This document shows positions 42,603-52,942 of a stretch of DNA of 64,000 nt, piece after piece. The notes under the pieces were generated by a model. The model made no database searches and had not been told where the DNA came from. It was given only the letters and a program-made list of their open reading frames with translations. A program made the position numbers and the translations under genes. Position 1 is the stretch's first letter; every line of letters starts with the position of its first letter. This stretch comes from DATBFG01 sp036558645 (GTDB lineage Bacteria; Acidobacteriota; Terriglobia; Terriglobales; Acidobacteriaceae): positions 1 to 64,000 of the forward strand of contig DATBFG010000035.1 of the NCBI GenBank assembly GCA_036558645.1. The letters run 5' to 3'.

Positions 42603-45600
42603 CGTCATCAGGTATTCCACTTCCTCTTCGATTTCGGTGATATTGATCGGGGCCATGCCGGCATCGCGCAATCGCTGGTTGAGCTGTGGCAGCCGGTTTC
42701 TCTTGATACCCTCCCAAGCTTGAACACGCATGGCAGACTGTTCTTGAGCCAAGCGGAAGACCTCCAACGCCTGCGAAGGAACAGCGCGGTCCCCGCTCTC
42801 AACCACACCCAGAACGGATGCCAACGCGTCATTAGCTTGCGACAAACTCATGTCCGGGGACTTCTTCTTCTCGGCGATGCTCCGAATGTCGGCGCCAGCT
42901 AGTGAAATTGCTGCCTTAAGCTCAGCCCTGTCGTCTGCCGATTTCTCCAGCTCTGCAATTTGTTTTTGCACGGCCGTGAGTTCGGCTAAAGCCCGCCTTG
43001 CCCGCACCGTCTCCGCGAACACTTCACGTCCCAGCCGGTATTGCTCCTCCAAGTTCTTGGGGGTTGCCGGCGAGCGGGGATCCATCGCTACCGTCAGTGG
43101 CTGTGTGTACTCTTGGCCGTCGACCGTTAACTTGAGTTCATACTTTCCGGGAGTTACCTTCGGCCCGCGTGGCGGTGAATATTCTTCAATGCTTTCCTCC
43201 TCTTCCACCCCCTTGCCGCCGGAACTTCCGGAAGCGAGATCCCACACAAAACGATGCCCCCCGGCACCCGCTTCTAAGCGCTGGGGGGCAGGGAACCAAC
43301 TATCCGCAATCGGCACCGGACGGCGCTTCTTTTCCCGAGGATCATCGGAAGCGAACGCGCGAATCAGGTTATGGTTGCGGTCAAAAATCTCTAACTTCAG
43401 TTGTGTTGCCGGACTCTGCAGCCAGTAATCCACGATCGCGCCGTTAGGTGGATTTTCGGCCGTTGGTTCCTCGGGCGGTAATGGAGTCCCCATGAATCCA
43501 TCGTTATCTATTCGAATGGCAGTTGCAGGCTTGAAAAGATGAGAGGCCGTCTTGCGCGCATCCTCCATTTGCCTGAGACGGGACATGTCATCCATGATCC
43601 AGAACGAACGCCCATGTGTTGCGATGACAAGATCATTTTCATGAACGACTAGATCCTGAACGGATGTGACAGGCAAATTGAGCTGCAGGCTCTGCCAGTG
43701 ATCGCCATCATCGAAGGAGACATACACTCCAAATTCAGTCGTGGCGAATAACAAGCCCTTCTTCTGCGAATCCTCGCGTACGACCCGTAAAAAATGTGGT
43801 GAAGGTATACCTGTTGTAATCGACTGCCAAGTCGCGCCGTAGTCTCTAGTTCGATAAAGGTACGGTTGTTGGTCGTCGAGGCGATGGCGATCAACCGCGG
43901 CGTATGCTTCGCCCGCTTCGAAGTGCGATGCCTCGATCAGCGAGATCTTGCTCCACTTACCCAAGCCCTTGGGTGTGACCTCGGCCCAGTGCTTGCCGCT
44001 GTCGCGGGTGAGATGAATCAAGCCGGTATCGGTCCCCGCCCAGATCAGATCGCGCTGCAGGCTTGAAGGAGCAATGGTATACACCACGCCATACCCACGT
44101 TCTTTGGCATTTTCGACAGTTGCCGGGTCCTTGCTGTCTGTTGGGCCTTGGACTGTTCCCGTCAGATCTGGACTAATCATCTCCCAATGAAGGCCTCCGT
44201 CGGTGGTCTTCATCACAAACTGCGTTCCGAGATAGAGCGCCTTGTGATCGACAGGCGAAAACACCAACACCGGCGTCCAAGGATCGCGGTGCTTGCGTTC
44301 TGTAATCTCAGTTCCCCATGTCGGCACAGGCCATGGCGTAATGTCCTGGCTGAACGATGTTCGTCTATTGAAGCGCTGCACGTCGCCGTATGGACCGGTC
44401 AAATAGAGAATGGTCGGATCATCTGGATCGGGAGCAATGTATCCGCTCTCACTACTTCCTGATGGAAACCAGTCACGAGGTGTGATCTGCTTGTGCTCCG
44501 TCCGGCTATAGACTGCCGCCGCGCCACTGTCCTGCTGCGTTCCATAAACGATGTACGGAAACTGGTTGTCGGTAATCACGTGATACATCTGCGCGGTCGG
44601 CTGGTTGTACCAGGAACTCCAAGTGGAACCGTAATTCAAACTGATCGATGTTCCCTGGTCGGTGCCCAGAACCATGTGCAGCGAGTTCTCGGGATCAATC
44701 CAGATCTGGTGATAATCGTCACCACCTGGAGCACCACGCACGATCGAGATCGTCTTCCCACCGTCCTCCGACCGGTATAGCGCGACGTTCGGGATGTACA
44801 GCACGTCTGGATTGCTTGGACCGATCGTAATGCTCGCGAAGTACCATGCGCGGCTGGTCAGGCGTGAATCTCCGTTGACCAGGAACCAATGATCTCCGCC
44901 ATCATTGGAGCGATACAAGCCCGCGTCCTTGCCGGGGATCAGCGCGTAAACACGTTGAGCGTCCGGAGAAACTGCCACTCCGATACGACCCATATCGCCA
45001 TCCGGCAGCCCGTTGCCGGTGAGGCGTGACCACGACTTTCCGCCATCGAGCGAACGATAGATCCCGTTTCCGGGCCCATCGATCGGCGCATAGACGCTCC
45101 ACGGAGGGCGCCTTGTATGCCACACCGTCGCGAAAACGACTCTGGGATTGCTTGTCGCCACCGCCAGGTCCGCAACCCCCACCTCCGGTCCGAGACTCAG
45201 ACTGCGCGACCAGTTTGCGCCTCCGTCGGTGGATTCATACACGCCACGTTCGTCGTTAGGGCCATACGCATGCCCGAGAGCGCCGACCATCACGTGCTCT
45301 GGATTCTGGACATCAACAACGATGCGGCTGATCTGGCGCGTATCTCTTAGCCCGATGTTGGACCAGGTCTTGCCTCCGTCTGTGGACTTGTATACGCCAT
45401 TGCCCGATGCAAGATCCGAGCGTATATCTGACTCTCCGGTACCCACATAAATCACACTCGGATTCGATGGTGCTACAGCGATTGCTCCGATTGAGCCAAC
45501 TGGCTGACCATCGAAAATTGGCTTCCAAACGACACCCGCATCGGTGGTCTTCCAAACTCCTCCGTCTACTGAGCCGAAGTAGAACGTGCTTGGGTCCCCT

Positions 45601-45770
45601 TGCACTCCACAGACGGCTACTACGCGGCCTCCTCGAAATGGCCCGATCAGACGCCACTTTAAGCCCGCAAGGGCACTCGGAGGAACAGTTTGAGCAGACG
45701 TGGAGACAACGGGAAGAACACTCAACAGAATTGAAAACAGAAAGGAAGTGAATCGCTTGCGATTAGGCAA
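42597..45770 (-). CDS. Secreted sortilin/VPS10-like beta-propeller protein
   Basis: A 1057-residue exported protein (signal peptide ending in VVSTSAQT). Residues about 30-700 repeat BNR/Asp-box type motifs, S-x-DGGKTW (STDGGKTWSNIG, SLDGGKSWSRL, SNDGGDHWFLV), as in VPS10/sortilin and glycosidase-like propellers. The last 300 residues contain a beta-sandwich segment (GKYELKLTVDGQEYTQPLTV) and a helical end. Such proteins are common in acidobacteria; enzymatic activity is unproven. The start is TTG at 45770 with GAGG about 10 bases upstream; an ATG alternative is not near. Confidence 0.85.
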   Translation of the reverse strand: MPNRKRFTSFLFSILLSVLPVVSTSAQTVPPSALAGLKWRLIGPFRGGRVVAVCGVQGDPSTFYFGSVDGGVWKTTDAGVVWKPIFDGQPVGSIGAIAVAPSNPSVIYVGTGESDIRSDLASGNGVYKSTDGGKTWSNIGLRDTRQISRIVVDVQNPEHVMVGALGHAYGPNDERGVYESTDGGANWSRSLSLGPEVGVADLAVATSNPRVVFATVWHTRRPPWSVYAPIDGPGNGIYRSLDGGKSWSRLTGNGLPDGDMGRIGVAVSPDAQRVYALIPGKDAGLYRSNDGGDHWFLVNGDSRLTSRAWYFASITIGPSNPDVLYIPNVALYRSEDGGKTISIVRGAPGGDDYHQIWIDPENSLHMVLGTDQGTSISLNYGSTWSSWYNQPTAQMYHVITDNQFPYIVYGTQQDSGAAAVYSRTEHKQITPRDWFPSGSSESGYIAPDPDDPTILYLTGPYGDVQRFNRRTSFSQDITPWPVPTWGTEITERKHRDPWTPVLVFSPVDHKALYLGTQFVMKTTDGGLHWEMISPDLTGTVQGPTDSKDPATVENAKERGYGVVYTIAPSSLQRDLIWAGTDTGLIHLTRDSGKHWAEVTPKGLGKWSKISLIEASHFEAGEAYAAVDRHRLDDQQPYLYRTRDYGATWQSITTGIPSPHFLRVVREDSQKKGLLFATTEFGVYVSFDDGDHWQSLQLNLPVTSVQDLVVHENDLVIATHGRSFWIMDDMSRLRQMEDARKTASHLFKPATAIRIDNDGFMGTPLPPEEPTAENPPNGAIVDYWLQSPATQLKLEIFDRNHNLIRAFASDDPREKKRRPVPIADSWFPAPQRLEAGAGGHRFVWDLASGSSGGKGVEEEESIEEYSPPRGPKVTPGKYELKLTVDGQEYTQPLTVAMDPRSPATPKNLEEQYRLGREVFAETVRARRALAELTAVQKQIAELEKSADDRAELKAAISLAGADIRSIAEKKKSPDMSLSQANDALASVLGVVESGDRAVPSQALEVFRLAQEQSAMRVQAWEGIKRNRLPQLNQRLRDAGMAPINITEIEEEVEYLMTR

Positions 45771-45900
45771 TTGGGGAAGTCCTCACCAGAATGATCTAGT
45801 TTAGCGGATCAGGGTGTTGAATGAACATGCGGTAGAGGTTGTCATCTCCGAGCGGCACCTGTTCCTTGCCAAAATTCCTTCCGGCCTGTACAAGTACCGC

Positions 45901-46401
45901 ATGAAAACTGAGACGCTGCCCAGTTTTTCACATGTCGATCACGTGGGGATTACGGTCCCGGATCTGGACGAAGCCGCCGCATTCTACTGTGATGTCTTTG
46001 GGTGCATAGAACGCTTTCGTATGGGGCCTTTTGACGCACGCGAATTGCCTCGCATGCCGGACGGGCGAGATTGGTTTCTGGCGCACATGAACGTTGCGGA
46101 CGGCTGCTGCCGGTTTGTCATGCTGCAACTCGGGCCGAACTTGATGCTGGAGTTATTTCAGTATGATCGCCCAGCGGACAGAAACGAGGAGGTGCCACGA
46201 AACTGTGATATCGGAGGCCACCACATCGCGCTACGAGTTACCGATTTGGATGCAGCGCTCTCATATCTAAAGAAGAAAGATCGGGTTCGCGTAATGGACG
46301 GACCAATCGTGGTCACAGAAGGTGTCTGTGCTGGGATGCGGGTAAATTATTTCCTCGATCCTTGGGGAAATCAGTTGGAATTGGTCGAGTTCAATCGTTA
46401 A
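45901..46401 (+). CDS. VOC (glyoxalase/dioxygenase superfamily) protein
   Basis: From ATG 45901 the product has 166 residues with paired beta-alpha-beta-beta-beta modules. The start FSHVDHVGITVPDLDEAAAFY gives the first metal-site His, HHIALRVTDLDAALSYL the second-module His, and DPWGNQLELVEF the closing Glu. This pattern fits metal-dependent isomerases, lyases or dioxygenases; the substrate is unknown. A GTG at 45814 would extend the frame, but the family core begins just after the ATG. The CrtI-like gene follows after 25 bases and may be co-transcribed. Confidence 0.82.
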   Translation: MKTETLPSFSHVDHVGITVPDLDEAAAFYCDVFGCIERFRMGPFDARELPRMPDGRDWFLAHMNVADGCCRFVMLQLGPNLMLELFQYDRPADRNEEVPRNCDIGGHHIALRVTDLDAALSYLKKKDRVRVMDGPIVVTEGVCAGMRVNYFLDPWGNQLELVEFNR

Positions 46402-46426
46402 GCAGTTTGCTTTCTGTACGAACAGC

Positions 46427-48034
46427 ATGGACAACTACGACGCAATTTTTGTTGGAAGCGGAATCAACTCGCTCACGGGCGCAGCGCTGCTGGCGAAAGC
46501 AGGATGGAAGGTCTGCGTCCTTGAGCGCAATAGCTGGATTGGTGGGACAATTCGGACCGAGGCGGTAACCGAACCTGGGTTCCTGCACGATCTTTATTCC
46601 GCGTGGCATCCCCTGTTTGTCGGCTCAGAAAGTTATCAGATCCTTAAAGACGATCTCTCGCAGCGCGGTCTGGAGTACCTGAACACGGACATTCCCACTG
46701 GAGCATTGTTTCCCGACAATACGGCTGCATTTCTTTCAACGTTACAGAAAGAAAATGAACTGGAATTTGACCGGCTTGCTCCGGGCGATGGACAAGCGTG
46801 GGCACAGACCTTCGCTGAATTGATGCCCCGGCTCGATCTCGCCTTCGGTGTGCTGGGCACAGAATTGTGGTCCAGCCATGGAGTTCGGTTCGGAGCTCGA
46901 ATTCTCCGCCGCCTAGGCTTTCGCGGTAGCTTCCACTTTGCGCATGAAGTCCTGAGCACAAGCCGCGACTGGCTTACGGCCACTTTTCGCTCGGCGAAAG
47001 TTCACGGTCTTCTCGCTCCTTGGATTCTTCATGCCGGCCTGGGTCCGGAGAGTGCCGGTTCCGGATACATGATCAAAGTGATGGCTGCCGCGCTCCAACT
47101 CGGAGGCATGCCTATACCGCGCGGAGGAGGAGCGCGATTGTCGGACGCACTGGTGCGCTTGATCCGCGATTGCGGTAGTACGGTCGAGGCGAATGTTCAC
47201 GTAGATCGAGTTGAAGTCGCCAACGGAGTTGCTATTGGAGTGTGTTCTAGTGATCGGCTGATCCGCGCAAAACGGGCCGTGATATGCAATGCCACTCCCC
47301 ATCAACTCTACTTTCACCTTCTAGATCGCAGCGTTGTACCCGACTGGGTTCACAGGAACGCACAACGCTATCACTATGGCCGCGCGGACATGCAGATCCA
47401 TCTCGCGCTCTCCGAAAAACCGCGCTGGCCGGGCAATGACCCTCGATTCTTGCGAGCTGCCATAGTCCATGTGAACGCTGAAATGAATGGAGTGTCGCGC
47501 GCAGTCAACGAAGCTGAGCGCGGCCTGTTACCGGCCGATCCGACTGTCGTGGTTGGTCAACCGATAGCCGTGGATCCGTCACGCGCGCCTGAAGGCAGTT
47601 GGATTTTCTGGCTGCAATTGCAGGAACTGCCCAGCAAACCGGCCGGAGATGCCGCCGGGCAAATTGATGTCGGTGATGGCACGTGGACGGAGGCTTTGCG
47701 GGAACGCTATGCGGATCGCGTAATTGCGAAGCTGGCGAAGCAAATTCCTAATCTTGAGAGTTCCATCCTCAAGCGCGTGGTCATCTCACCGTCGGACCTT
47801 GAGAACGCCAACATGAACCTTGTCGGTGGGGATCCCTATAGCGGCTCGTGCTCAGCCGATCAGTTCTTTTTGCTCCGTCCCTTGCCGGCGTTACCCGGCC
47901 ATAAGACACCGATTGCCCGGCTATATCACATCGGTGCTTCAACTCACCCCGGACCCGGGTTACACGGAGCTTCGGGCTTGATGGTCGCCAAACAATTGCT
48001 CGGACGTGGATTCAAACAGGTATTGTCACGGTAA
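46427..48034 (+). CDS. CrtI/phytoene desaturase-like FAD oxidoreductase
   Basis: A 535-residue flavoprotein. The N-terminal Rossmann motif reads AIFVGSGINSLTGAALLAKAG and is followed by LERNSWIGGTIRTEAVTEPGF, typical of the CrtI/amine-oxidase superfamily. The C-terminal FAD motif is GASTHPGPGLHGASGLMVA, also CrtI-like. No carotenoid synthesis genes are nearby, so a different substrate is possible; related proteins are annotated only as NAD(P)/FAD-dependent oxidoreductase. It sits behind the VOC gene and converges with the broken SDR gene. Confidence 0.85.
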   Translation: MDNYDAIFVGSGINSLTGAALLAKAGWKVCVLERNSWIGGTIRTEAVTEPGFLHDLYSAWHPLFVGSESYQILKDDLSQRGLEYLNTDIPTGALFPDNTAAFLSTLQKENELEFDRLAPGDGQAWAQTFAELMPRLDLAFGVLGTELWSSHGVRFGARILRRLGFRGSFHFAHEVLSTSRDWLTATFRSAKVHGLLAPWILHAGLGPESAGSGYMIKVMAAALQLGGMPIPRGGGARLSDALVRLIRDCGSTVEANVHVDRVEVANGVAIGVCSSDRLIRAKRAVICNATPHQLYFHLLDRSVVPDWVHRNAQRYHYGRADMQIHLALSEKPRWPGNDPRFLRAAIVHVNAEMNGVSRAVNEAERGLLPADPTVVVGQPIAVDPSRAPEGSWIFWLQLQELPSKPAGDAAGQIDVGDGTWTEALRERYADRVIAKLAKQIPNLESSILKRVVISPSDLENANMNLVGGDPYSGSCSADQFFLLRPLPALPGHKTPIARLYHIGASTHPGPGLHGASGLMVAKQLLGRGFKQVLSR

Positions 48035-48075
48035 CGATGGATCGAAGATCCATGTCTGAAGCGGCGTGCTGAAAA

Positions 48076-48764
48076 TCACAAACCGCTCCCATAAACGGGG
48101 ATCACAGCGCCGTTCACGTCCCTGCCGGAGTCTCCGGCAAGCCAGACAACCAGGCTCGCAATTCGCGACGGCTGCACCCACTTCGAGAAATCAGCGTTCG
48201 GCATCGATTTCCGATTGGCTGGCGTGTCAATCGTTCCCGGCAAGATGACATTGGCAGTCATTCCGGCATCCGCATTCTCTGCGGCCGCCGTTCTAATAAG
48301 CGATACCATGGCCGCCTTGCTCGCACTATATGCGCCAACTCCAGCACCAGGTTCTAGAGCCGCTCGGCTTCCAATGCCAATCAGCCTTCCTTGACCGGTC
48401 TTTCTTAGCTCGGGAATCACGGCCTTCAGAAGAAAAAATGTGCTCTTCAAATTCAGGTCGAGCATGTTTTCAAAGACTTCGTCGTCCGTCTTATGGAGAG
48501 GATGCCTCCTGCAAAGCCGCCCACGGTGTGTGCCACGATGTCAACTCTGCCAAACTTGGCTACTATCGACTTCGTCATCGATTGCGCGCCGTCTGCGGTT
48601 GAGATGTCTGCAGGTAAAGGAGTAAAGGCGCTTCCATCGAAATCGGACTTAGCGATTTTTCGCGATACGCCCACGACGCTTGCACCTGCATCGAGCAATT
48701 GCTGTGTGACATGCCTTCCAAGGCCACCGTTGGCGCCGGTGACAATCGCAACTTTACCCTTCAT
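48076..48764 (-). pseudogene. SDR-family oxidoreductase with a frameshift
   Basis: The N-terminal frame (48764-48453) shows the short-chain dehydrogenase start KVAIVTGANGGLG and ends in nonsense after VGGFAGGILSI. The rest continues in another frame (from TDDEVFENMLDLNLKSTFF on) with the catalytic YSASK and the end VNGAVIPVYGSGL. Joined, they make a normal 230-residue SDR. A single missing base near 48488-48498 explains the break; no slippery heptamer is present. It could be a true pseudogene or a sequencing/assembly error. GGAGGAG precedes the ATG. Confidence 0.8.
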
Positions 48765-48792
48765 CACCTCGCTCCTCCATTCTTAGCTCCGC

Positions 48793-51315
48793 TTATGAAC
48801 CCACATACAGCTGAAATGGAGCCCAATAGAATGCATTCTGGAACCGGCTATCTCGAATGAGCGACAGCTTCGCGGCCCGTAGCGCAGCCTGAGGCGTCTC
48901 ACCATCATCCAACCCGTCGTAAAAGGAATCCATCAACCGCAGCGTTGAAGCGTCTGTGGCCTCCCACAATGCAGCTATTACGTGATGCGCGCCGGAACGC
49001 AGAAATGCCCACGAGAGTCCCACCAAGCCTTCTCCCGAATACGCACGTTCGCCGACACCATAGCAAGCGGAGATGGTAACCAGATCAGCTTTCAAAGGAT
49101 GCTGAACGATATCCCGGGCATACAGCTTGAAAGAGTCATCCGCCGAACTGCTTCGCGACAAGATGATCGCCGAATCGAGGGGGCTTAACCGGCTGGCTGT
49201 TCCGTGTGCCACAAAATGGATATGAGAAAACTGCCCAGGATTGCTGCTTATGTACGCTGCCGGTGTAGCATCCTTCCCTTCCAGAACCTTCCTTTCATTC
49301 GCGCTGAAGTGACTTGCGACCCGTTCGACTTGTGCAGCGGCCCTTGGCAACGGCGGGTATTTTGCATTCGGGGAAACGCTGTCTCCGACAAGCAACAGCC
49401 TTCGGGCTCCCACCTTTCCGAGAACCTCAGAGGCAGCCAGAACCCGCAAGGAACTCGCGCTGACGATCGTTGCGTCTTCAATCCAGTAGTGAAGCTTTGG
49501 CTCAGGCACTAGGAGAGTTTCGAAGTTCAGATTGTTGAGGCTGCCATCAGGCACTACAAAAACATTGGGATCTCCCTGTAGCGAACCGATCGCCGGCCCG
49601 ACCAGCATCTGAAATAGCGCCAGACCGTCTCTATTTCTTGATTCCAGGATGTCCTGCGGACCCTGAATGGCGCGTCGATACCGTTGAACCGCAGCATCGA
49701 TCTCAGCGGAAGGTGCAAGTGGCACGACCGTGACGCTCTTCGGCGAAATTGTCCAGAGGTACGATTGTTGTTCGCCCAACCAATAAAACAGGACAACTCC
49801 CTTCGCGCGCCGAGCAATGTCCGAAGCATTCAAGGGCGGAGGCTCATTCGAACTCCGTTTTTGCAACAGACCCAAGCCATCCGCCAATGTGCGAGCGCGA
49901 CTGAAGTCTGCCCAACGCAAGGCATCGTTTGTCTTGCCGCGCTCTAATAGAAAATGAACGTAGTCATCATAGATACGCCATCCGTTCGTCAGGAAAGAAA
50001 GTTGGTGGTCTTGATGGCGTACTTCTTCGCGAGCTTCTTCGAAAGTAGCCAGGGCTGAACGATAGGAACGATCAGCTACTTCGAACCGCTGACTCGCTTC
50101 ATTAAGTCTGGCCAGTGAATGCTGGACCTCCCACTTGAGAAACGCAGGACAGTTGTCATCGCCTTCCACACTGCTGAAATATCGCGTCGCCAGAACTTCA
50201 TCACCGCGGAGTGCAGCAGCCTGTCCCAATACCAGAGTCGGATAGAGTTCATCGACTTTGTTTCCACTCTCGTGCGCTACCGCAAGTGCGCGTTCGGCAT
50301 AAGCGACCGCCGCGGTGGGATCGGTGGTCTGTATTGAAAGCCGCGACAACCCACGCAGGGCATCATAGATGCCCTCCTTACTGTCAATTTTTTCCGCAAG
50401 GCTGAGCGCCTTTTGAAACGATTGACGGGCCAGATCGAAACTGCGCCCATCCATCTGGATGTATCCGATGTTCGTAAGCTGATTTTCCTGGTCTGAAAAA
50501 TCACCCAATTCACTGGCAGTCTTTTCCGCTTCGACAAACATTTGTAGGGCGCGCTCAGAATCGCCAAGTCGGTATGCCGCCCAACCGATGTTTCCTTTGG
50601 TTACAAGTTCGACGATTCTTGCATCGATGGTTTCGGCAGCAGCAAAGGCTGCTTGCGACTGATCAATCGATTCATCAAAACGTCCTTGGGCCAGTAACAG
50701 TACACCGATGTTCAACAGTGATGTGGACTCGAGAAAGCGGTCGCCGTGGGCTCGGGCAAAGGCGAGGCTCTGTTCGTAAGAGTGTCTGGCGGCAGGAAAC
50801 TGACTTTGTGCATTTGCTAGCAGTCCCCGAGCTTGTATGACTTCGCCGCAGCTCACATCAGGCGACGTAGCGCACAGAGCTTCGGCCTGACGAAGGGATT
50901 GCTCCGCTTCATTGATTCGATAAAGGCGGATGTATGCCACGCTGGCTAGGCTGCGGGCGGGAATCTGGAGTTGCTGGGATGACGAGGAAATAGGCAGGGA
51001 CTGCAAGGTCTGCAAAGCATCTTCGTAGAGGCCCCGCCACAACGCAGCTTTAGCTTCCAGCAACCGGAACTTGATCTGCCATTCCGGGCTGGACTTTCCG
51101 TATCTTTCGAATCCGCTGCGCGCCTGATCCTGGCTTTGCTGAAGAAAGCCGTGGAGAAACTGATCGTTCGCCCGCGTAAATGCGACTTCAGGTCTGTCAC
51201 GCCAATTGCATGCGACAGATCCTGAAATCACAACAATACATAGAACAAGGACTATGGCTTGTTTCGACCGTTTGTGTTCGCAGTTCCGGCATTGGCCGTG
51301 CCTTCGCCGATGCAA
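48793..51315 (-). CDS. TPR-CHAT (caspase-fold) protein, lipoprotein candidate
   Basis: About 840 residues. The N-terminal hydrophobic stretch IVLVLCIVVISGSVAC ends in a lipobox-like SVAC, so it may be a lipoprotein; the start is uncertain (TTG 51315 chosen because no in-frame ATG is close), and the frame stays open to 51561. Some ten TPR-like helix pairs follow (for example AEKTASELGDFSDQENQLTNI). The C-terminal CHAT peptidase has both catalytic residues: His in HFVAHGTAS and Cys in ISACYGVGER, then the GLSWAFLRSGA segment. CHAT proteins are caspase relatives, often triggered by partner binding. It is last in the sigma/anti-sigma group and overlaps the gene before it. Confidence 0.82.
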   Translation of the reverse strand: MHRRRHGQCRNCEHKRSKQAIVLVLCIVVISGSVACNWRDRPEVAFTRANDQFLHGFLQQSQDQARSGFERYGKSSPEWQIKFRLLEAKAALWRGLYEDALQTLQSLPISSSSQQLQIPARSLASVAYIRLYRINEAEQSLRQAEALCATSPDVSCGEVIQARGLLANAQSQFPAARHSYEQSLAFARAHGDRFLESTSLLNIGVLLLAQGRFDESIDQSQAAFAAAETIDARIVELVTKGNIGWAAYRLGDSERALQMFVEAEKTASELGDFSDQENQLTNIGYIQMDGRSFDLARQSFQKALSLAEKIDSKEGIYDALRGLSRLSIQTTDPTAAVAYAERALAVAHESGNKVDELYPTLVLGQAAALRGDEVLATRYFSSVEGDDNCPAFLKWEVQHSLARLNEASQRFEVADRSYRSALATFEEAREEVRHQDHQLSFLTNGWRIYDDYVHFLLERGKTNDALRWADFSRARTLADGLGLLQKRSSNEPPPLNASDIARRAKGVVLFYWLGEQQSYLWTISPKSVTVVPLAPSAEIDAAVQRYRRAIQGPQDILESRNRDGLALFQMLVGPAIGSLQGDPNVFVVPDGSLNNLNFETLLVPEPKLHYWIEDATIVSASSLRVLAASEVLGKVGARRLLLVGDSVSPNAKYPPLPRAAAQVERVASHFSANERKVLEGKDATPAAYISSNPGQFSHIHFVAHGTASRLSPLDSAIILSRSSSADDSFKLYARDIVQHPLKADLVTISACYGVGERAYSGEGLVGLSWAFLRSGAHHVIAALWEATDASTLRLMDSFYDGLDDGETPQAALRAAKLSLIRDSRFQNAFYWAPFQLYVGS

Positions 51316-52187
51316 CCCATCTTCATCTGCAGCATGGTCAGCGTGAAGTAGTTGCTCTCTGGATGCTCGGGTGGAGGTTCGGAGGAATTTGCTTTTTCCG
51401 CTTCCAATCCTACTTTCACTTCCGCGAGCTTCACAATTCCGAAGTCTGGAATCTGCAGTACATTCCCGAAGATCTTGACGCCGGGTATCGGATCGATGTG
51501 CTTCACCAGTGAACACCTGATGTCCACTGTTCTGCCGTCGCCGTTCCTTTTGTCGTTGCAATGGGATTTGAGGTCTCGAATAACGCTGAGCTCTTTATCG
51601 TACTCAGCCGCCAAGTCCTTGGGAAGATCAGGAAGACTCAAAATGCTAGACCGCTGCCATTCGACACGGTTGAGAAAACTCACGTCGTCCAAGTAGGCCC
51701 GGTCATCTTCAGGCTTTTCCCCGCACATATTGAGATCTAGTTCGACGTTAACCGGATAGCCGCCAATCTGGAGGTTGTCGAAACTTGTACCCAAGAATGT
51801 AACCATCGGGACGTGGCCGTTGACCTTGGGATGATCCGTCGAAACCTGCGCCACCAGGCGATCCGCTTTGATCACATCGAGGACATTGAGTCCTTCCAGT
51901 ACAGATGTGGACAGCGTCACCCATCCATGGTCCTTCTTTTGGCTTGGATTACCAGAAACGCGTGTGTAGCCCGAGCGAAAGGAAATAATTCCCTCAAGCG
52001 AGTAGTTGTCGATCTTCTGATAAAAGTGGCCGCCGCGTTCCCCTGTCAGCGCGACCGGCACCTGTTTTCGTATTTCCTGTTCGACAGGGATTTTGAGACG
52101 TCCGCTCAGAACATATGCTTCGGCGTGAAATTCGTGACTCAGGGCTTCATTTGGATCGGTTGTGGCTGAATTCGCGAGGGTAGCCAT
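51252..52187 (-). CDS. Hypothetical protein between anti-sigma and CHAT genes
   Basis: I do not recognise this 311-residue protein. It has no signal peptide or clear membrane helix. It appears beta-rich (for example YSLEGIISFRSGYTRVSG, VPMVTFLGTSFDNLQIGG, PVNVELDLNMCG), with a helical middle (DLPKDLAAEYDKELSVI) and an Ala/Asn/Gly/Thr-rich tail. GGAG lies 8 bases before ATG 52187. It follows the anti-sigma gene by 24 bases and its end overlaps the CHAT gene, so it is part of the same transcript. It could be a partner, substrate or sensor for the CHAT peptidase. Confidence 0.7.
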   Translation of the reverse strand: MATLANSATTDPNEALSHEFHAEAYVLSGRLKIPVEQEIRKQVPVALTGERGGHFYQKIDNYSLEGIISFRSGYTRVSGNPSQKKDHGWVTLSTSVLEGLNVLDVIKADRLVAQVSTDHPKVNGHVPMVTFLGTSFDNLQIGGYPVNVELDLNMCGEKPEDDRAYLDDVSFLNRVEWQRSSILSLPDLPKDLAAEYDKELSVIRDLKSHCNDKRNGDGRTVDIRCSLVKHIDPIPGVKIFGNVLQIPDFGIVKLAEVKVGLEAEKANSSEPPPEHPESNYFTLTMLQMKMGCIGEGTANAGTANTNGRNKP

Positions 52188-52211
52188 AAGTTTGCTCCAA
52201 TTGTGCGAGAC

Positions 52212-52883
52212 TCACTGCTGAACCTGCAACTCAAAGGATGTACGACCGAGATCCTTGCTTTCGCCGGAACTGGTGATCCCGTGCACGGTAAGAGTGTACA
52301 TGCCCGGCCTCCAATCCGTTCCTGGCACCTGAACCGGCCATTGATCCTGTGACGAATTCGCCGGAATCGCAAGCTGCCACTCAAGTTTCCCCGCAGGATC
52401 GTTCAAATCCGCCATGTAGCGCGAGATACCATCTTCGGGTGGAATTCGTACAAACAGGAGAAAGCCCTGCCCCGGAGCCGTCCGGATGACAGGTCCATCT
52501 GTGCCATATGTCCCCACGTTCACAGTCGCCCATGGCAAGACCTGTGGTTGTTTGCGGGCATTTTCCAGGCCCGGAACCGTCACCAGGTTCTGATATCCAA
52601 CGACAGCAAGTAGTAGTGCAAACACTGGAACGGCGAATGCCGGACGGAACCAGGCAAACCATTTTGGCTTTGCGGGAACAACTACATGTACCTGTTGCTC
52701 GCTCGTAGATTCCGCCAATACTTTCTTGCTTTCCTCGACAAAGGACGCCGCTGCACGAACGTCTAGAGCACAGTCTGTGCAGTCGAAGAAATGCTCTTCG
52801 AACTCGTCCCGGACTGAAGGCTCGAGCTCTTCGAGAAAATATCTCTCCGTCATTTTTTGCCGAACCACCGTCTCGTGGTCCAT
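52212..52883 (-). CDS. Zinc-finger anti-sigma factor, membrane-anchored
   Basis: From ATG 52883 (GAGGGGG 9 bases upstream) the product has 223 residues. The N-terminus shows the ZAS motif HX3CX2C (His31, Cys35, Cys38: HFFDCTDC) that binds the sigma factor. One membrane helix follows (FAVPVFALLLAVVGY), then an outer beta domain ending in GRTSFELQVQQ. It would hold the ECF sigma factor next door inactive until a signal. The gap to the sigma gene is 59 bases. The outer part resembles no sensor that I can name. Confidence 0.87.
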   Translation of the reverse strand: MDHETVVRQKMTERYFLEELEPSVRDEFEEHFFDCTDCALDVRAAASFVEESKKVLAESTSEQQVHVVVPAKPKWFAWFRPAFAVPVFALLLAVVGYQNLVTVPGLENARKQPQVLPWATVNVGTYGTDGPVIRTAPGQGFLLFVRIPPEDGISRYMADLNDPAGKLEWQLAIPANSSQDQWPVQVPGTDWRPGMYTLTVHGITSSGESKDLGRTSFELQVQQ

Positions 52884-52942
52884 CGAATCAATCCCCCTCA
52901 TAACTTGTAGTGAGCCGCAACCCGAAAGCGTTACAAGGTTCC

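Noticed and set aside
48453..48500. Programmed frameshift in the SDR gene
   Set aside because: No slippery heptamer or following structure is seen, and SDR genes are not known to use frameshifting.
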